Assembly: GCA_021464415.1 (NCBI GenBank)
Contig: CM038467.1
Location: forward strand, 47,367,715 to 47,431,714
DNA length: 64,000 nt
Direction: 5' to 3'
Source of the DNA: Lonicera japonica
Lineage: Eukaryota > Streptophyta > Magnoliopsida > Dipsacales > Caprifoliaceae
Positions 23,301-36,100 of this stretch are shown here, one piece after another (the stretch's first letter is position 1; every line of letters starts with the position of its first letter). The translations under genes and the position numbers were made by a program. The notes beneath the pieces are model-generated. The model worked only from the letters and a program-made list of their open reading frames with translations. It was not told the DNA's origin and did not search any database.

Positions 23301-25566
23301 CAGTTGGACAGTGCTAGGTGCGTTAGAACTTGTTTGATCCATTGGCTTGTTCATATTTCTAAAATATTTATAATCTTTTTATATTCTTTTGAGCCCTCTA
23401 TCAAGCGCATCATTCATACCATTGCAAACCACATGATACCAACACTAGATTCTTCATCCTTGAACCATGCTCCACAGTCCACCGTGGTTTTACAGGATAA
23501 CTCATAGCCCATGTTTTGAACAAATTCGGTAGCTTTTACCATATTACCTACTGTAAAAGCCTGGCCGTTTATCATGTTTTCTTTCGGAATTAATGGTTTT
23601 ATTGTGAAGGAATGATTTGCCTAACCTATAAAATCTCACATCTTGATCAAAAATGATAAGCTCAAAACCTCAAACCCATCACAAATAATTGACGGAACAA
23701 AAATATTCCCAGGAAGGTGATACATGTCAAATTACAGAATTGTATGTGAGCACAGAATGAAGAAAGGGAAGGAAAAACCAAGAAGAAAATGACTAAGCCC
23801 CAAAACTACAATTCGCTTTCTTATTTCAGCTCTAACAAAAATAAAAGGGATTTCGCCATGTATATAGCATGTCTTCTTTATGTAGGATAAGTGATAGCTA
23901 AGATTGAATCATCGCATGTAATCAAATGGTAAAAGGTGCCTCTACTTAAATGTCGTCATGGCAACTTGGTAGTCCACAATTCATAGTGCGATAGCTAGGA
24001 ATACACACTTTCCTGGTTTCCTTCCACTCATTCCCTGCATACCAATTTTATATTTGGCAGAAAGATCAAATGAGCCTAATCCAATAACAGATACTGCCTT
24101 CTTGTGCCTTTTTAAAGTATGCTTGAATTATTTAGAATCTTGTGCCTTTTAAAGAAGTACAGCTCGATTTCTTATGGTGTTATAGTTTGAGAATATATAA
24201 ATAATCAACCACATAGCACAGTAGCACCTAGTCACCATCGCGCACAAAGCGCTAGACAGAGCCTTCGGCCTAATGTTTTTGAGAGAACCGGATCAGATTC
24301 CCACTGTCTAATGCTAAATATTAGTCCACATAAGTACAAGCCAATTCATATAAAATCCAATCAAGTTTCTTGCATCCTCCAGCATTTCAATGTGCTTTAT
24401 TCTGATTACGATGTTGCCAAACTCTAGCTCTCCCATGCTAAAATTAAATCTAGCCCATAAATTCTGATAAAGGTGTTGAAAGAATAACCAAAAGAAGATT
24501 TTTGCATACGCTAAGGCTTGATAACAAACACCTCAAATCCTTGCTATTCGTATGGAACTGATGATCAAATTCGACAACGTATATATCAAAAAAACACATT
24601 TGTTTTCCCAAATACATATACACAGGCTGAAGCTACATTATTCATTGGATTCGTTTAGATGGTCCCACTTAATTTTAAAAATATGCATTTGAGCATATAA
24701 ACTTTGCGGTAATTTTTGTGCATATATGTCATTTGTAAAAAGGATGACATTTTCAATTTCTCGCAAATTATTTTCTGACCCCACTAACCAAATTTCCTGG
24801 CTACAACACTAGTTATATCTATATGAATAGAAGCAAAACCTCACGCACATGAATTACAAGCAATAAAGTGCTCGTTTGGTTCAAGTTTTGTTTGTTCTTG
24901 GAACCCAAAATGGTAATTCCACATGAAAAGTTTGATCCTTATCAACTTATTGTTCAACCTCTTGACATGAACTATTCTATGAACGAACAAAAACCCAAAC
25001 CAAATAGCACAAAATGTATATAAACTCGAATTGAAAATTGAATTGAATTTGTGCATTTCAAAGACATATACATATATATATATACATGCACATACCATCA
25101 GCGTCGCGAGGTGGTCCAGAACCAGCAGAGATCTTTCCTGGTGCTGAAGAAGGCGGAAACGTTTGAAGAGTCGACTCTGTCAGAAACAAAATCATCATAT
25201 AATGAAAAGGCAGCGACATTGCCAAACCCAATATTCTCTCTGCGAGAGCATTGTATTGCTTTTAAGAAGTTGTACTGTATGCTTCTAAAGTTGTACAGCC
25301 TTGACAAAGAGAAAATTGTTTTAGCAATATGGGTACCAAAAAGAAAGGGTGATGAAAAATGCAAACAATTACGGGTGAATTTGACAGAAACTTGACCAGG
25401 AGGATGATCCGATACTGCCTGTCAATTCAAGATGTATGAAAAAGATTACATATAAGATTTAAGAAACTGTTTTATGATAAAAGTTAATGAATAGAGAGAG
25501 AAAATTTACAGGAACTGATCCGGAGACATGGTGGCTGTCGATGCTTGTATAATTTCCTTGCATCAT
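17311..25566 (-). CDS. Yip1-domain integral membrane protein (YIPF1-like), six exons
   Basis: Exons on the minus strand: 25566-25510, 25418-25373, 25176-25096, 20361-20166, 18980-18713 and 17517-17311. All introns are GT-AG, phases agree and the product is 284 residues, as expected for plant YIPF1-like proteins. The N-terminal about 115 residues are hydrophilic and cytosolic, with KISAGSGPPRDAD and WLRTFTVAAYKPYFDVDTTD. About five membrane segments follow, starting with YGPFWICTTLIFVAASIGTF; hallmarks are WSAGLFYGY and YGYSLFIFIPA. Yip1 proteins act with Rab GTPases in Golgi and endosomal membrane traffic. The start is the first of two ATGs behind a GA-rich leader. The 4.7 kb third intron (20362-25095) holds a solo LTR; the fifth intron holds a MITE. 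I see no defect. Confidence 0.95.
18021..18568. mobile_element. Tourist-like MITE, 548 bp, in YIPF1 intron 5
   Basis: Ends read GGGTCCATTTGATAAAAAAG and, inverted, CGGTTTGTTTGATAAAGAG, followed inward by TGGA(A/G)AATGATTG. The right flank is TTA and the left CTA, close to the TTA TSD of PIF/Harbinger MITEs. Two relatives with clean TTA repeats lie in introns of the PNC gene (33536-33817, 34846-35076). The middle contains further inverted copies of CCATGGAA and may be an internal duplication. Confidence 0.7.
21611..22927 (+). mobile_element. Solo LTR, 1317 bp, TSD AACAA, in YIPF1 intron 3
   Basis: The insertion begins TGAAAGAGATATG and ends TTCTCGACA, flanked by AACAA at 21606-21610 and 22928-22932. 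A promoter-like CCTTTAAAAGGG lies near 22610, followed by a leader-like segment. No coding domain is present. Orientation is opposite to the host gene. Sequence style suggests a copia LTR; a CCCCTTGATAAGTA phrase near 22201 is shared in part with the solo LTR at 8904-10380. Confidence 0.75.
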
Positions 25567-25926
25567 CTTTCTCTTTTCTCTTCTCTCTTGCTATCAATAT
25601 ATATATATATGTTTGTGTATGAATCAATGTTTGTGATTATTATTATGTGTGTGTATATATATGGGTTGTAGTAATTTTGTGTTGTTGATGTATGAATGAT
25701 TGAAAATTGCGAAATTTTGCGAGAAGGTGGTGAAATTCTTGACAGGATTTCTCTTCTCTCGATCGCTTCGGTTGTTCTTCGCCTCCGCGCGGTGTCACGT
25801 ACACATATTATTTCTCCTCATATAGTTTATTTTGTAATCTATACCCCCACACCCTTTTAGCTCATTTGTTAATTGCAAGGCAATTATTTTAGAAAATTAA
25901 CTAGTATTGGTGTTTTATAAATTGAA

Positions 25927-26000
25927 CTAGGGTATAGCCGTACCATCCGACACGTTAAATTAAATAAGAATTGATAATAAGATAAAAATGAATAATGTGT
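25927..26000 (-). mobile_element. Helitron-like 3' end
   Basis: Read on the minus strand, a hairpin-like GTGTCGGATGGTAC is followed after a short spacer by CTAG and host T, the format of Helitron 3' termini. A related end occurs at 26776 (perfect stem GTGCC/GGCAC, then CTAG) and a weaker one at 42295. The 5' end TC was not located, so element length is unknown. Confidence 0.35.
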
Positions 26001-26338
26001 GATAAATTTAAATTGACAAAGTTAAATTCAATATATTTTCATGCTAGAAAAAATTAAAAGTAGACTGAATTAGACCGACTTGATCTTATTTTTTTATCAT
26101 ATTTTTTGATCTTATTTTGATATCAGTAAAATAAGTTTTTAAAAAATTAAACACAAGGCCATATGTGAAAATAATTCAACCACGTATATTGGTATGATTT
26201 GAAAATAGTTCAAAATTTTGATTGATATATTGTGAACACTCCTAAAAATGACATAATGAGATGACCAATAATGTACGAACACATAAAGTACATCTATAAA
26301 TATTACTCAATAATTTTTATTATTTTCTCTACATAATT

Positions 26339-27200
26339 CTATAGTCATGATAGATCTCGTTTAATTGATCTTGATTAGTATATTTTAAATATTAAATATT
26401 AAATTTTGAATTTTTTATTTTAAATTATGACATTTTTAATGTAGAAAAAATGATTGGTGTGTGACTTTATTGTTCAATTGATTAGTAGAGTTTAAATATT
26501 AAATTTTGAATTTTTTATTTTAAGTTATAGCATTTTTAATAAAAAAAAAATATTGGTGTGAGAGAGTTTATTATGTGTATATTATTAGTGTTAAATGTTA
26601 ATCAATAATTCTATAGTCATGATGGATCTTATTTAATTGATCTTGATTAGTATATTTTAAATATTAATTTTTTATTTTTTTATTTTAAGTTATGTCATTT
26701 TTAATATAGAAAAAAATATTTGTGTGTGAGAGTTTACTGTGCGTATATTATTTTAAGTTATAGCATTTTTTACATCTAGTGTATACTCGTGCCATTCGGC
26801 ACAGTGAAATAATAGAATAAAAATGAGTAACATGCTCTAAATTTAAATAGACAAATATCATTAGCTTATTTCGACAAACATCAACCAAAATGTATGTTCA
26901 ATATATTAATCATATTTTTTTTAATAAAATAAACTCAACGGAAAATGTAAAAATAATCCAACAATGTATGGATTCTTAAAAGTTACTTAATAATTTTTCT
27001 TGATTTTTTTTACATAATTTTATAGTTATGATAGATCTTGTTTGATTGATATTGATTAGTAGATTTTAAAAACTAAATTTTTATTAAATTTTGAATTTTT
27101 TATTTTAAGTTATAGCATTTTTAGTATAAACAAAATTATTAGTTTGTGAGAGTTTATTGTGTGTATATTATTGGTGTGAGTGTTTTAACTTTGATGTGAC
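26339..27200. repeat. Three diverged copies of a dispersed module
   Basis: The phrase TATAGTCATGATAGATCT followed by TTGATCTTGATTAGTA recurs at about 26339, 26611 and 27021, each followed by TTTGAATTTTTTATTTTAAG, GTTATAGCATTTTTAAT and GGTGTGAGAGAGTTTATT-like text. A partial copy sits near 26475. The copies are 15-20 percent diverged by eye and look like old tandem duplications of an AT-rich element. Confidence 0.65.
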
Positions 27201-29508
27201 ATCTTGATGTGTGTATAAAACTCATCCAATGGTGTAGAACTAATGCACACCATAACATATGAATTTTTAACCATTAGATTCTTATACTTTTTAGATAAAA
27301 ATTTTGGTCAAACTTGATGTTTTATAATAAGATAAGATATGATATTCCTACCGGTTTTGTATACCGGATAATCATACCGAGTGTATTAATGAATTGTACA
27401 TTATGTACAACTAATTAGTGCATCCGATACGAATAACATGTAGGTGAAGCCGGTAAATGTATATTGTTCTTTATAAATTGACTGAGACTTGAACGAGGGA
27501 TGTTAAAATGGCTTGACCCGGTGTTTTTTTTTTTTTTTATCTGGTCAGGTCGGGTTTGTATTTAGGTAAAATAAACTTGTTTGATTTGATCAGTTTTGAA
27601 TATAGTATTTGTTTCCTTTTCATACCTTATAATAATGCGGGGACGAGTTCGCTTCTTAGCATACTAACAAATTAACAGGACAAGATTCAGGTTTTCTAGG
27701 TTTCGTGTTTTGAGTCAATGTGGGTCTGGATGGGTTTGTGTCTACGTGCACAAATAAATGGGTTGAGTTTGGATTTTTAATTGCAAAAACTCGCCTCGGG
27801 CTAGGTCAAATTCAAGTTCGACCAAACTTGATTGGTTGCCATATGTTTAGAGAGGCGTAATTAAGAAAATAAACTTTTGAAAACACATAATCAAAATAAC
27901 AAATTAAATATCATTGATAATGGTTTTAGGGGTACATTTATAACTATTCTTGACAATGTCCTACATGACAATTTAATTATTTTACGAGATATTCTTTCCT
28001 TGAATGCCCATGAAGTGCAAAGCCAACTTCGACTAAAAAAGAACGTAATTTCTACATAATCAACAAGCAATCATACAATTAAATATTATTTAATCGTCAC
28101 TGATAGGTCACTATTTTGAGAATAGAGATTAATCGATGTGCGCGATTTAAAATTAGCCTGATTCTTTTATAATATTAAAAAGTTTGTGAACCCAAAAAAA
28201 AATATTATGCTTTTAATTTAACAGTCACCATACAAAAAAGTGTCTTTATATGGTAACTTATAATGGCACCTTTCACCGTCACCGTTACCGTCACCGTTTA
28301 ATGAGGATGCAATGTGAGTGACATTTAAAATATTTCCTTTATAATGAAAATATATTTGAGATTCTTGTTGAACATCAACGTGCAATACATTTTATTTTAT
28401 TTTTGAATTACTTCAACGAATTTTGTTTGGTTCCAACTATAGCATAAAAATATCATGATTAGTATATAAACGTAATCAATGAATCCACACTTTAATTGAT
28501 AGTCGAGACATAATCAATTTATTCAATCTCACAATAAGAAACAAGTTGTCCTTTTTACCATTAATTAAGTTAAAATTAATATTTTCTTAAATATTACCAA
28601 AGTCAAACTAATAATTTGAGTTCGAAGAATTGCGTTGTTGTGTAAAATCCACTTTACACTTAAAATTTAGAAGAAAATCAAAAGCTGTGCCTAATCGAAA
28701 GCCCTGAAACCAGTCAAATATCATCACTTATTGAAGGTGATTAAAAACGAAGGTTTTAAGAAATAGTCTGCACACGTTTTTAGCTAGTATTGTATCTCGT
28801 TTTTAATAAATACTAAAATCGTGTGCTTATATTTCTCTAGCATTCAAATAAATATGAAACATTGTAACTATATATAGGACCATTACTATTTCAAACAAAC
28901 AATCTTAGTTGCATTGTACACGGACCATGTAGTGCTCGAAATTCAAAAACGACATCTATAAAAAATAGTATGTTTGCAAAAGATAACGACATCTATGCTA
29001 AATAGTAGGTGCGCAAAAGATACCCTTTCAAGTTTTTATTAATACAACAACAATGGACTAAGACAGTTATCCAATACATCGTGCAAGTGCATGCAACGCC
29101 AAATCGTAGACAATTTGGATTTTGGCATGCATAACCTATAAGCTCAATTGAAGGTATCGAGACAACAACGTTGGATATATATCGATTTGAACGTTAACAC
29201 AATGGTTATGACATGGTTGCATGGGCACGTAAAATGAGGAAAGCAATCAATATATTAGGTTATGGTGGAAATTGCTTGACTAAATTGGTGATTGTTTCGG
29301 TCTAGGGATGTATGAGTAGTTTAATGCCATCACAAGGCAAACTTTTTTTCATTTTAGTAGTAGTGGTGGTAAGAAATGTTCGAGGGAGATGTGAGCAAGG
29401 AATTCGAACCGGTGCTCTCTCATAAATAATTACAAGGCGAACTTTGTAAAGTAAAAATGTATTCACGACAATAGATATAATATTACTAAGGCAGGGCGTG
29501 GTTACTCT

Positions 29509-30148
29509 GGATTTGGCTCCTCTAAAGTTCGTATGGCCACTGTATCGGTAATGTTGGATGAATCTAAACCATCAAAATAAAATAAATGGTTAAAAATAAT
29601 ACACGTCACTTGATTACATAAATGAGGAGGAATGTTGTCGTTTTGTCAATTTAAACAATTGACGCCGTCTTCTCGTGCTACCTTCTTAGTTGAGGTTTTG
29701 TCAACTCCTGCCGGTGCCGGAAACAGTCATATCCGTACCGGTCACCTTCAAATCCTCTAGCGGCATATTTTCAATCTATGAGATGTTTATGACTAGTAGG
29801 TTCTTTATTTTAATTCCTTTAGAATGCTTTGAAAATTGGGAATTTCGATAAACATGGTATGTAAGATGATTTGGGTGCAATAGGTTGGGATTGTGAGAGC
29901 AGAAGGTAGATATTCAGAAGCACTCGGTCACCACCGCCTGTAGTTTTTGGTTCTGCATAATTGTGATGTGATTTGCGTGTTGAGCTTATAGTGTTATCGG
30001 CACCGTCTACTTAAGCGGTGTAGTTTTGCCTAAGTCTTAATTAAATAATGAGTTGTCAAAATATTAACCGTCGATTAAACATTAACGTTTAAGATTGTTT
30101 CAACATTACTGGTACAGTGGCAATGCGAACTTTAGAGGAGCCATATCC
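29509..30148. mobile_element. Mutator-type MITE, 640 bp, perfect 9 bp TSD
   Basis: Ends read GGATTTGGCTCCTCTAAAG and, inverted, GGATATGGCTCCTCTAAAG, with similarity continuing through TTCG.AT(T/G)GCCACTGTA for about 50 bp. Both sides are flanked by GGTTACTCT (29500-29508 and 30149-30157), a perfect 9 bp duplication as made by Mutator-like transposases. There is no transposase ORF. The centre contains ACCGG-rich text near 29710-29745. Confidence 0.92.
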
Positions 30149-30918
30149 GGTTACTCTTGGTGTTGTGGAGTCTAGTGACCCCACTTAATTTTTAAAATAT
30201 ATGTATAAATATGTCATATTTTGGATAAATTTGAGTAATTGTGTATTATTGACACTACTTAAATTTAAAAAAAAAATGGGGTCAAATTATAAATATATAT
30301 ATATATATATATAATAAGTATGTAGCCTAATCACAATTTTCATGCTAGACTCTCTAAAAATGTCCAAAAATTGTATCCCAAATGTATTTTGAATGATCTT
30401 GATATATTTAAAGTTGCTATTGAATTATATTATTTTAAACTGACTCCACTGAACAAATTTCTTGACTACGTCAATGTACTAAGGTATGGTTAAAATTCAA
30501 GCTTGATTTTATAGTGATGATATTGGTTAAATTTACTATACTCACAGGCATTGCTAGGGGTCGGACATGGTAGAGCCCGCCCCTCGGAGAAAAGCAAAGT
30601 GCTAGTCATAATATATATATATATATATGTTATTTTTAGCCCAGCCCATCAGATGTAGTTTAGCCCAATTGCAAAAGTCAAACAACAAAAATAATTAGTT
30701 TACTTGCTTGACTATCATTTAGTGGGCCCTTTTTGTCTACACGAGATAAAGTTAAAGTTAAAAAATTTAAAAAGACATCTCTCACCACCAAATAGTTTTA
30801 ACCCTCCAAAAAAAAAAAGTACATTTTTCTTTCTTTTGAACGATTAAAATGGCAATTACTATTTACACATTAACAATTATTTAGTTTTATTTCATGTTTT
30901 ATTTGCTCGATAATAAGT

Positions 30919-31075
30919 GAATAAGTGTATGATATTCAATCAATAATACGCGAATAAGTGCATGTTATTCGCTCAATGACAAGTGAGTAAGGCATTGAAG
31001 TTTTTACTCGCTTGTCATTAAGCGAGTAAGATGCATTTATTCACCTGTCATCGAGCGATAAACATGTACTCATTC
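30919..31075. repeat. Five-palindrome array with 33-36 bp pitch
   Basis: Palindromes of the form GAATAAG..C..TTATTC are centred at about 30928, 30961, 30997, 31033 and 31066, so the spacing is 33, 36, 36 and 33 bp. The best copy is GAATAAGTGCATGTTATTC (30952-30970). Between them CTC(G/A)ATGACAAGTGA-like text appears in one orientation on the left and inverted on the right, so the whole array is also symmetric about 30997. Confidence 0.75.
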
Positions 31076-31772
31076 ACTTGGTATCGGACAAATAAAAAGT
31101 GGAGTGTTACCAAATGTTTATTGGTGTGTAAATGGTGGCTACCATTAAAATAGCTATATCAGTACTTTGTTTGTAATCTACCTCCTCATCCTTTCTTTAT
31201 TTTTACTTTTTTTTATCATTTTTTCAAAATATTATTGTTAACTTTGAAGAACAAACATAAAATTTGTTATTTGCTCAGTTTTATCATACATTGATCTACA
31301 GTCATAATATTTTCACTTATAGACATTATTATAATATCTTATAAATTATATAAATTAATAAAACACCAATATTGCTTTTCTTATATATACATATACATGT
31401 ACTAAAAATTCATTGTCAACTATAAATAACTTCTCGAGTATAAATTAATAGGGATTTCATTAGTTATTACTATGTTTAAATGTAAAGTTAAGAAAAAATA
31501 TTAATTTTGTGGAAAAATTGGGTTTTTATACTATCCCATCTCACCGTAAAATCCTGAATCTGCCCTTGACTCTACTTTAAATCAACAATCTCCGGAGTGT
31601 TATGAAATTGTTAGAATTAACAAATATTGGCATCATTGATCATTTTGTGTATGCAACATTATTTAAATATGTGTAGAAAAATTCACTCGAGCGCGCCTCC
31701 GGGATTAGGGGTTAATATTTTCACCTCACAAATTAAACACTTGGTTTTACTCCACTTTTATTTGATTCTTGA

Positions 31773-31911
31773 GAACCAAGTAATGTGCTTATTATTTAGT
31801 TCTTAAGGGCCGAGTATATACCTTAATACTCGGTACTTAAGATCAAGTAAGGCATTTGTTAAGCTTATATTCAATCATCAAGAACCGAATAATAGGTACC
31901 TTATTCGGTTC
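31773..31911. repeat. Inverted-repeat cluster with GAACCGAATAA arms
   Basis: A palindrome with 11 bp perfect arms, GAACCGAATAA and TTATTCGGTTC around TAGGTACC, lies at 31882-31911. A second, CCGAGTAT/ATACTCGG, is centred near 31821 and a weaker one near 31787. Related half-motifs (TTCTTGAGAACC, TACTTAAGATC) lie between. It resembles a degraded version of the array at 30.9 kb but with other sequence. Confidence 0.6.
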
Positions 31912-33194
31912 TCAATGACTGAATGAAAATCAAGTATTTTATAAGATAAAAATATCAACACTCTTAGTTAATTTCATTTTTCGTAAGAAAATATTTGCGT
32001 TAAACAACTCGCGTCTATCAATAACTATAAACTCCTAAGACAATACTTCGTACAATAAAAATTTGTTCATAGGATGCTACTTAACTCCATGTGTTTTATA
32101 AATTATCATTCTTATGAAAATTACTCTTTTCATGACTAATATTCTTTACCTATATATATTATCAAACTTGTGAATGGCATAATCAAATTTAATAATTTTT
32201 ATTATTAAATCGCCATTATGACAACCGATAAAATTTGTCCTCGTTACAATGTTGTCGTTAATATATTCCCTGTCGTTATAACGCAATGTAATATAACCGC
32301 ATATTGGTATTTTTCAATATCTGTAAATGCTTGTAGAATAACTTCTTAGATTCGCAATGAATACTTAGTACAACATTTATAGCGATAACATGTTATCACA
32401 CACTTTCACTATTCCTGAAAACGTGTTTCTTTTTCTCTCCTCAGCCATTTTCATCACCGATTTTATGTATATTTATTGAATTTGTGATAATGTGTTAACG
32501 TTGTAACCTTGGTATCGAATATTTTTTACATAAAGTTTCCATTACATAAATCGGATTGTTGTTCACGTTGAACATGTAAGTCTAGCAAATAAAAAATATG
32601 GAAACATATATGGAGAGCAAGCATAAGAAGGAGGCTATGAATTCATATCTAGAATCCTCCAGAAAAAATTATGTAACCCAGTAGCATAATAACGTGAATT
32701 AATATATGGGAAGTAAACATTTGTTGCTTTGACTAAATTGACATAAAGTTGGTCATGTAAGGGGCACATGACCAGTTTCCGTCCAGTTTCCGTCCAACAC
32801 TAACGTCGCAATTGGACAAAATGGGCAAATTGTAACTATGTCAATAGTTTAGTAGGGCGAACTGTGGATTTACTATGTCATACGAGAATGAACAAAACAA
32901 AATATGAATTCAAATTTAATTTTACAAGGGAACGGAGGTACTGTTTCTCGTATTTCTCTCGTTTTTATTATGTCCTGCATCTGATGCATCAGATTATTAC
33001 CCTTATGTAACTTTATTCTCATTGGGCTCGTTTGGCGAGCAGGATAAAATACAATTGGCCAAGACAAAACTATCCTATCCCACATTCGGTGTTGATCCGG
33101 ATACCATACAAGACCTAGATAACTTAGATCTATGGAAGCATTTTGTTCCAAATGAAGTCATCATTTACAACTAAACCCATAAAAATCGCCATTT

Positions 33195-36100
33195 TTACAC
33201 GCTCTTTAACCTACGAGTGAGCAAAAGATACCTTTGGATCGCAAGTATGAGGACCCAAGTAGTTGCTGTGATTTTCTCTTTTACCATTAAGAGTAGCGCC
33301 GAGCTTAGCACGGTTTTCAAGATTTGAGCCTGCAATCCCTTGAAGAAGCCCAACACCCCTTCTTTTCTCCAAATGGCATAAATTACACCGGACAACGTTT
33401 TGCGTGATTTTTGTCTGCCTTTTGTTGTCCCGTCATCGCTCGAGTCTGCAGCTTGAATCATGACCTTAGACCTGTTTGCATTTGAATATTAAATCCTTCA
33501 AGAAGTTAATAAAGTTAATCACTTAGGGTCCGTTTGGATAAAAAGATGGAAAATGATAGAAGATTTCAATAAAGTTTTTTGTGAAGTTGGGAAATGAGAT
33601 GACTGATTTGGTAAGTGAAATTTAAACATTTTATATGGAAGTTTTGCACTCTCCTTTTCCTCTTTTTATGGGACGCAAAGAACCATTTGCCATGGAAAAA
33701 CTGAAAAAGTAATGGAACATCTCACCAAATCACTCACTGCATTTTCCAACTTCTCAATGAATTAGCAGAGTAATAGTGTTTCTAATTATTTTCCAATTTT
33801 TTTTATCAACTGCTCCCTTATAAGTTACATTTCATAACAAGATCCGTCAATTCCACACAAACATGACATAGAGCTAGTGAATTTGAATATAGGATTAACA
33901 GGTCTGTACATTATTGGTTGAGCCAAAAAATCATTTAACACAAACGGGTTACACAAACTTCTATCAAGTGCAGAGCTAAGTGTAACCTAGTGGGCCACAG
34001 TGAAATTTGCAAAAAGAAGAGGTATATAAAGTATAATGATAATATGGGGGTTAATTTGTAAAACTGATCTCCCTTGAGAAAAACAGGATCAAATACAAAA
34101 TGTCTAACATTCTAAATCAAGAGTAAAATAATTTGAGGCCCAAAAATAATTAAGCACAATGATTTGTAATGATGCCATCATGCAAAAATTTGGGGATATA
34201 AAATCTCGTTATGGAAAGTTTAAAATCTTTCCTCACTCGATTTAAGCAATTGAATCAATATTTCAAGCTTCTTTGGCAAATAGATTGAGAAATATGAACT
34301 AGTTCCCTTTATCTTATCGAAAATTTTCAGTATACTGATTTAGTTATTTGTTGTACCCAATGAAGTCCATGAACCCACTGGTTAAAGTTCCTGGGCACAA
34401 CACTGCCCGACGTAGATAATGGATACACGAAATAAATACAATTATCATCGATTATGAATGGGTTGGGTATGGATCGACCTAATTTTCACACAGCATGAGC
34501 ACTGACGTGTGAGAAGCCAACCTGACCCTACCCATTGCCAGTCTCAAAAAAGTGTAGAGGAACAGTGAGAAACCTGATAGCTGGATAGGTCAAAATGGTG
34601 GCAATGCTCTTTGAAATTGCGCCAAGCAAAAAGGCCGAGAAAGCAGAAAGGGCTTCGGGGGAAGATCCCTTCCCTGTCTTATTTTGCTTCCCCGTTAGAA
34701 GTTTTTGTTTTAGCTGATCAAATACTGTATACTGCAGAAACAGAGTATCAGCCTAATTGCTCGCTGCTTTAGTAAGGAATACTCACTTCTTAAGGGAAAA
34801 GGTAACATAGACTTGAATGGCTTGGTATAATACCATCGACACTTAAGTGTGTTCAATAAAAATGTTGGAAAATATTTGAAAACACAACTAATTTTTATGA
34901 GAAGTGGGAAAGAGAGATGAGTGATTTGGTGAAATGTTATATCACCTTTTGGGTTTTCCATGGAAATGAGGAAAAGATGGAGAACATCTCACTAAATCAT
35001 GCGTCCCTTTTTCCAATTTCTCATAAAAATAGTAGCGTTTTCAATTTTTTTTCCAACTTTTTAATCAAATGTACCCTTAAGTAAATGTACCTGAATTGCA
35101 GGGTTGGAAGTTAAAAGCAGAGAGATGCCAAGACCGTCAAATGCTTCACTCCAACTGCCTTCTGTGAGTGTTTGCCAGAGGCTTTTTGATTTTCCAAAGG
35201 CACTTGTTTGCATCCTTGAGGATGCTGTATCCAAGGGCTACACAAAAAAATCAAACATTTGAAATTGAGTAAATATTTATCTCCAAAAATAAAATGAAAT
35301 CTCAGAAACAAAAAATATATGCACTGTTTGGTAAATGAATGGATAAAAAAAAAGTAAGGAAACAAATACAAACGTTATAAAAGCCATTCCAAGCCCTAAT
35401 AATCAGAAAAATCCAAAGAAGCAAATCAAGAAAAGAAAAACTAAAACCTTACAAGTTACAACAAACATGCAAACACCATAAGCTTCTAGCTCAACTGTAA
35501 CCTACTAAGTGAAAGATTGCAGGTATGAAATCAAGGAGGCATGTTTCGCCATGTAGGTAAAAGTGGAGTATTTCATAGGAGTTGTTGCAGATCTGGACAG
35601 AAAGCAATTCTTTAGATAGGACTCGAGGGTGGCGGAGATGCAGGCTCGAACCCTACCAAGACAGTTTCAATATCCCTTAGGGGACAGTTGATAGGGGAGA
35701 TTGCCCCGCGTGTAGCCCACTATTCTATTTCCTAACAGTATTTATCTCTCCTTGCCTAGAATTTTCTTTTCTACAAAAAGGAACAACCATGCCAATACCA
35801 TGTACTTATACATATGCGCATTTCATCTTTTGCTTATCCCCTTGTCATTCAAGAAACAAAATTAAGCATTAGGCAACTAATGATACTTAATCAAATAGGT
35901 TTTCCCATGACAAATCCTAATCCCAGGTTCCATCTTGATGAAAAGTTGAAATGATAGATACCACTTGCCAAGATGAAGGCAGAATTCATATAAAAGTTCA
36001 ATACATAATTTCTCTCTAGTCCTTCCATAGAATTTATTTTTTTTACACAAAGAAACAGCCATGCCAACATCGTGTACTCATAAATATACACATGTTTCTT

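Larger units (their letters stand above)
25567..29499. other. Intergenic AT-rich DNA between YIPF1-like and PNC genes, first part
   Basis: Just upstream of the YIPF1-like ATG lie a GA-rich leader and a TATATATATAT run (25597-25610, read on the minus strand), which may be its promoter. Beyond about 25.9 kb the DNA is AT-rich, with Helitron-like ends, repeated modules and a short CACCGT repeat at 28267-28299. No gene was recognised. Confidence 0.6.
30158..33194. other. Intergenic DNA downstream of PNC, with palindrome clusters
   Basis: AT-rich DNA with dinucleotide runs at 30296-30312 and 30608-30628, the palindrome array at 30919-31075 and a second inverted-repeat cluster at 31773-31911. The segment next to the PNC stop (about 32.9-33.19 kb) should hold its 3' UTR; it includes CTCGTTTGGCGAGCAGGATA, which looks like a fragment of a MITE end. 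No further gene was recognised. Confidence 0.55.

Noticed and set aside
25051..25395. 114-residue plus-strand ORF
   Set aside because: It is antisense to exons 2 and 3 of the YIPF1-like gene.
32873..33151. 92-residue ORF downstream of PNC
   Set aside because: Not related to any family I recognise and overlaps the expected PNC 3' UTR with a MITE-end-like phrase.
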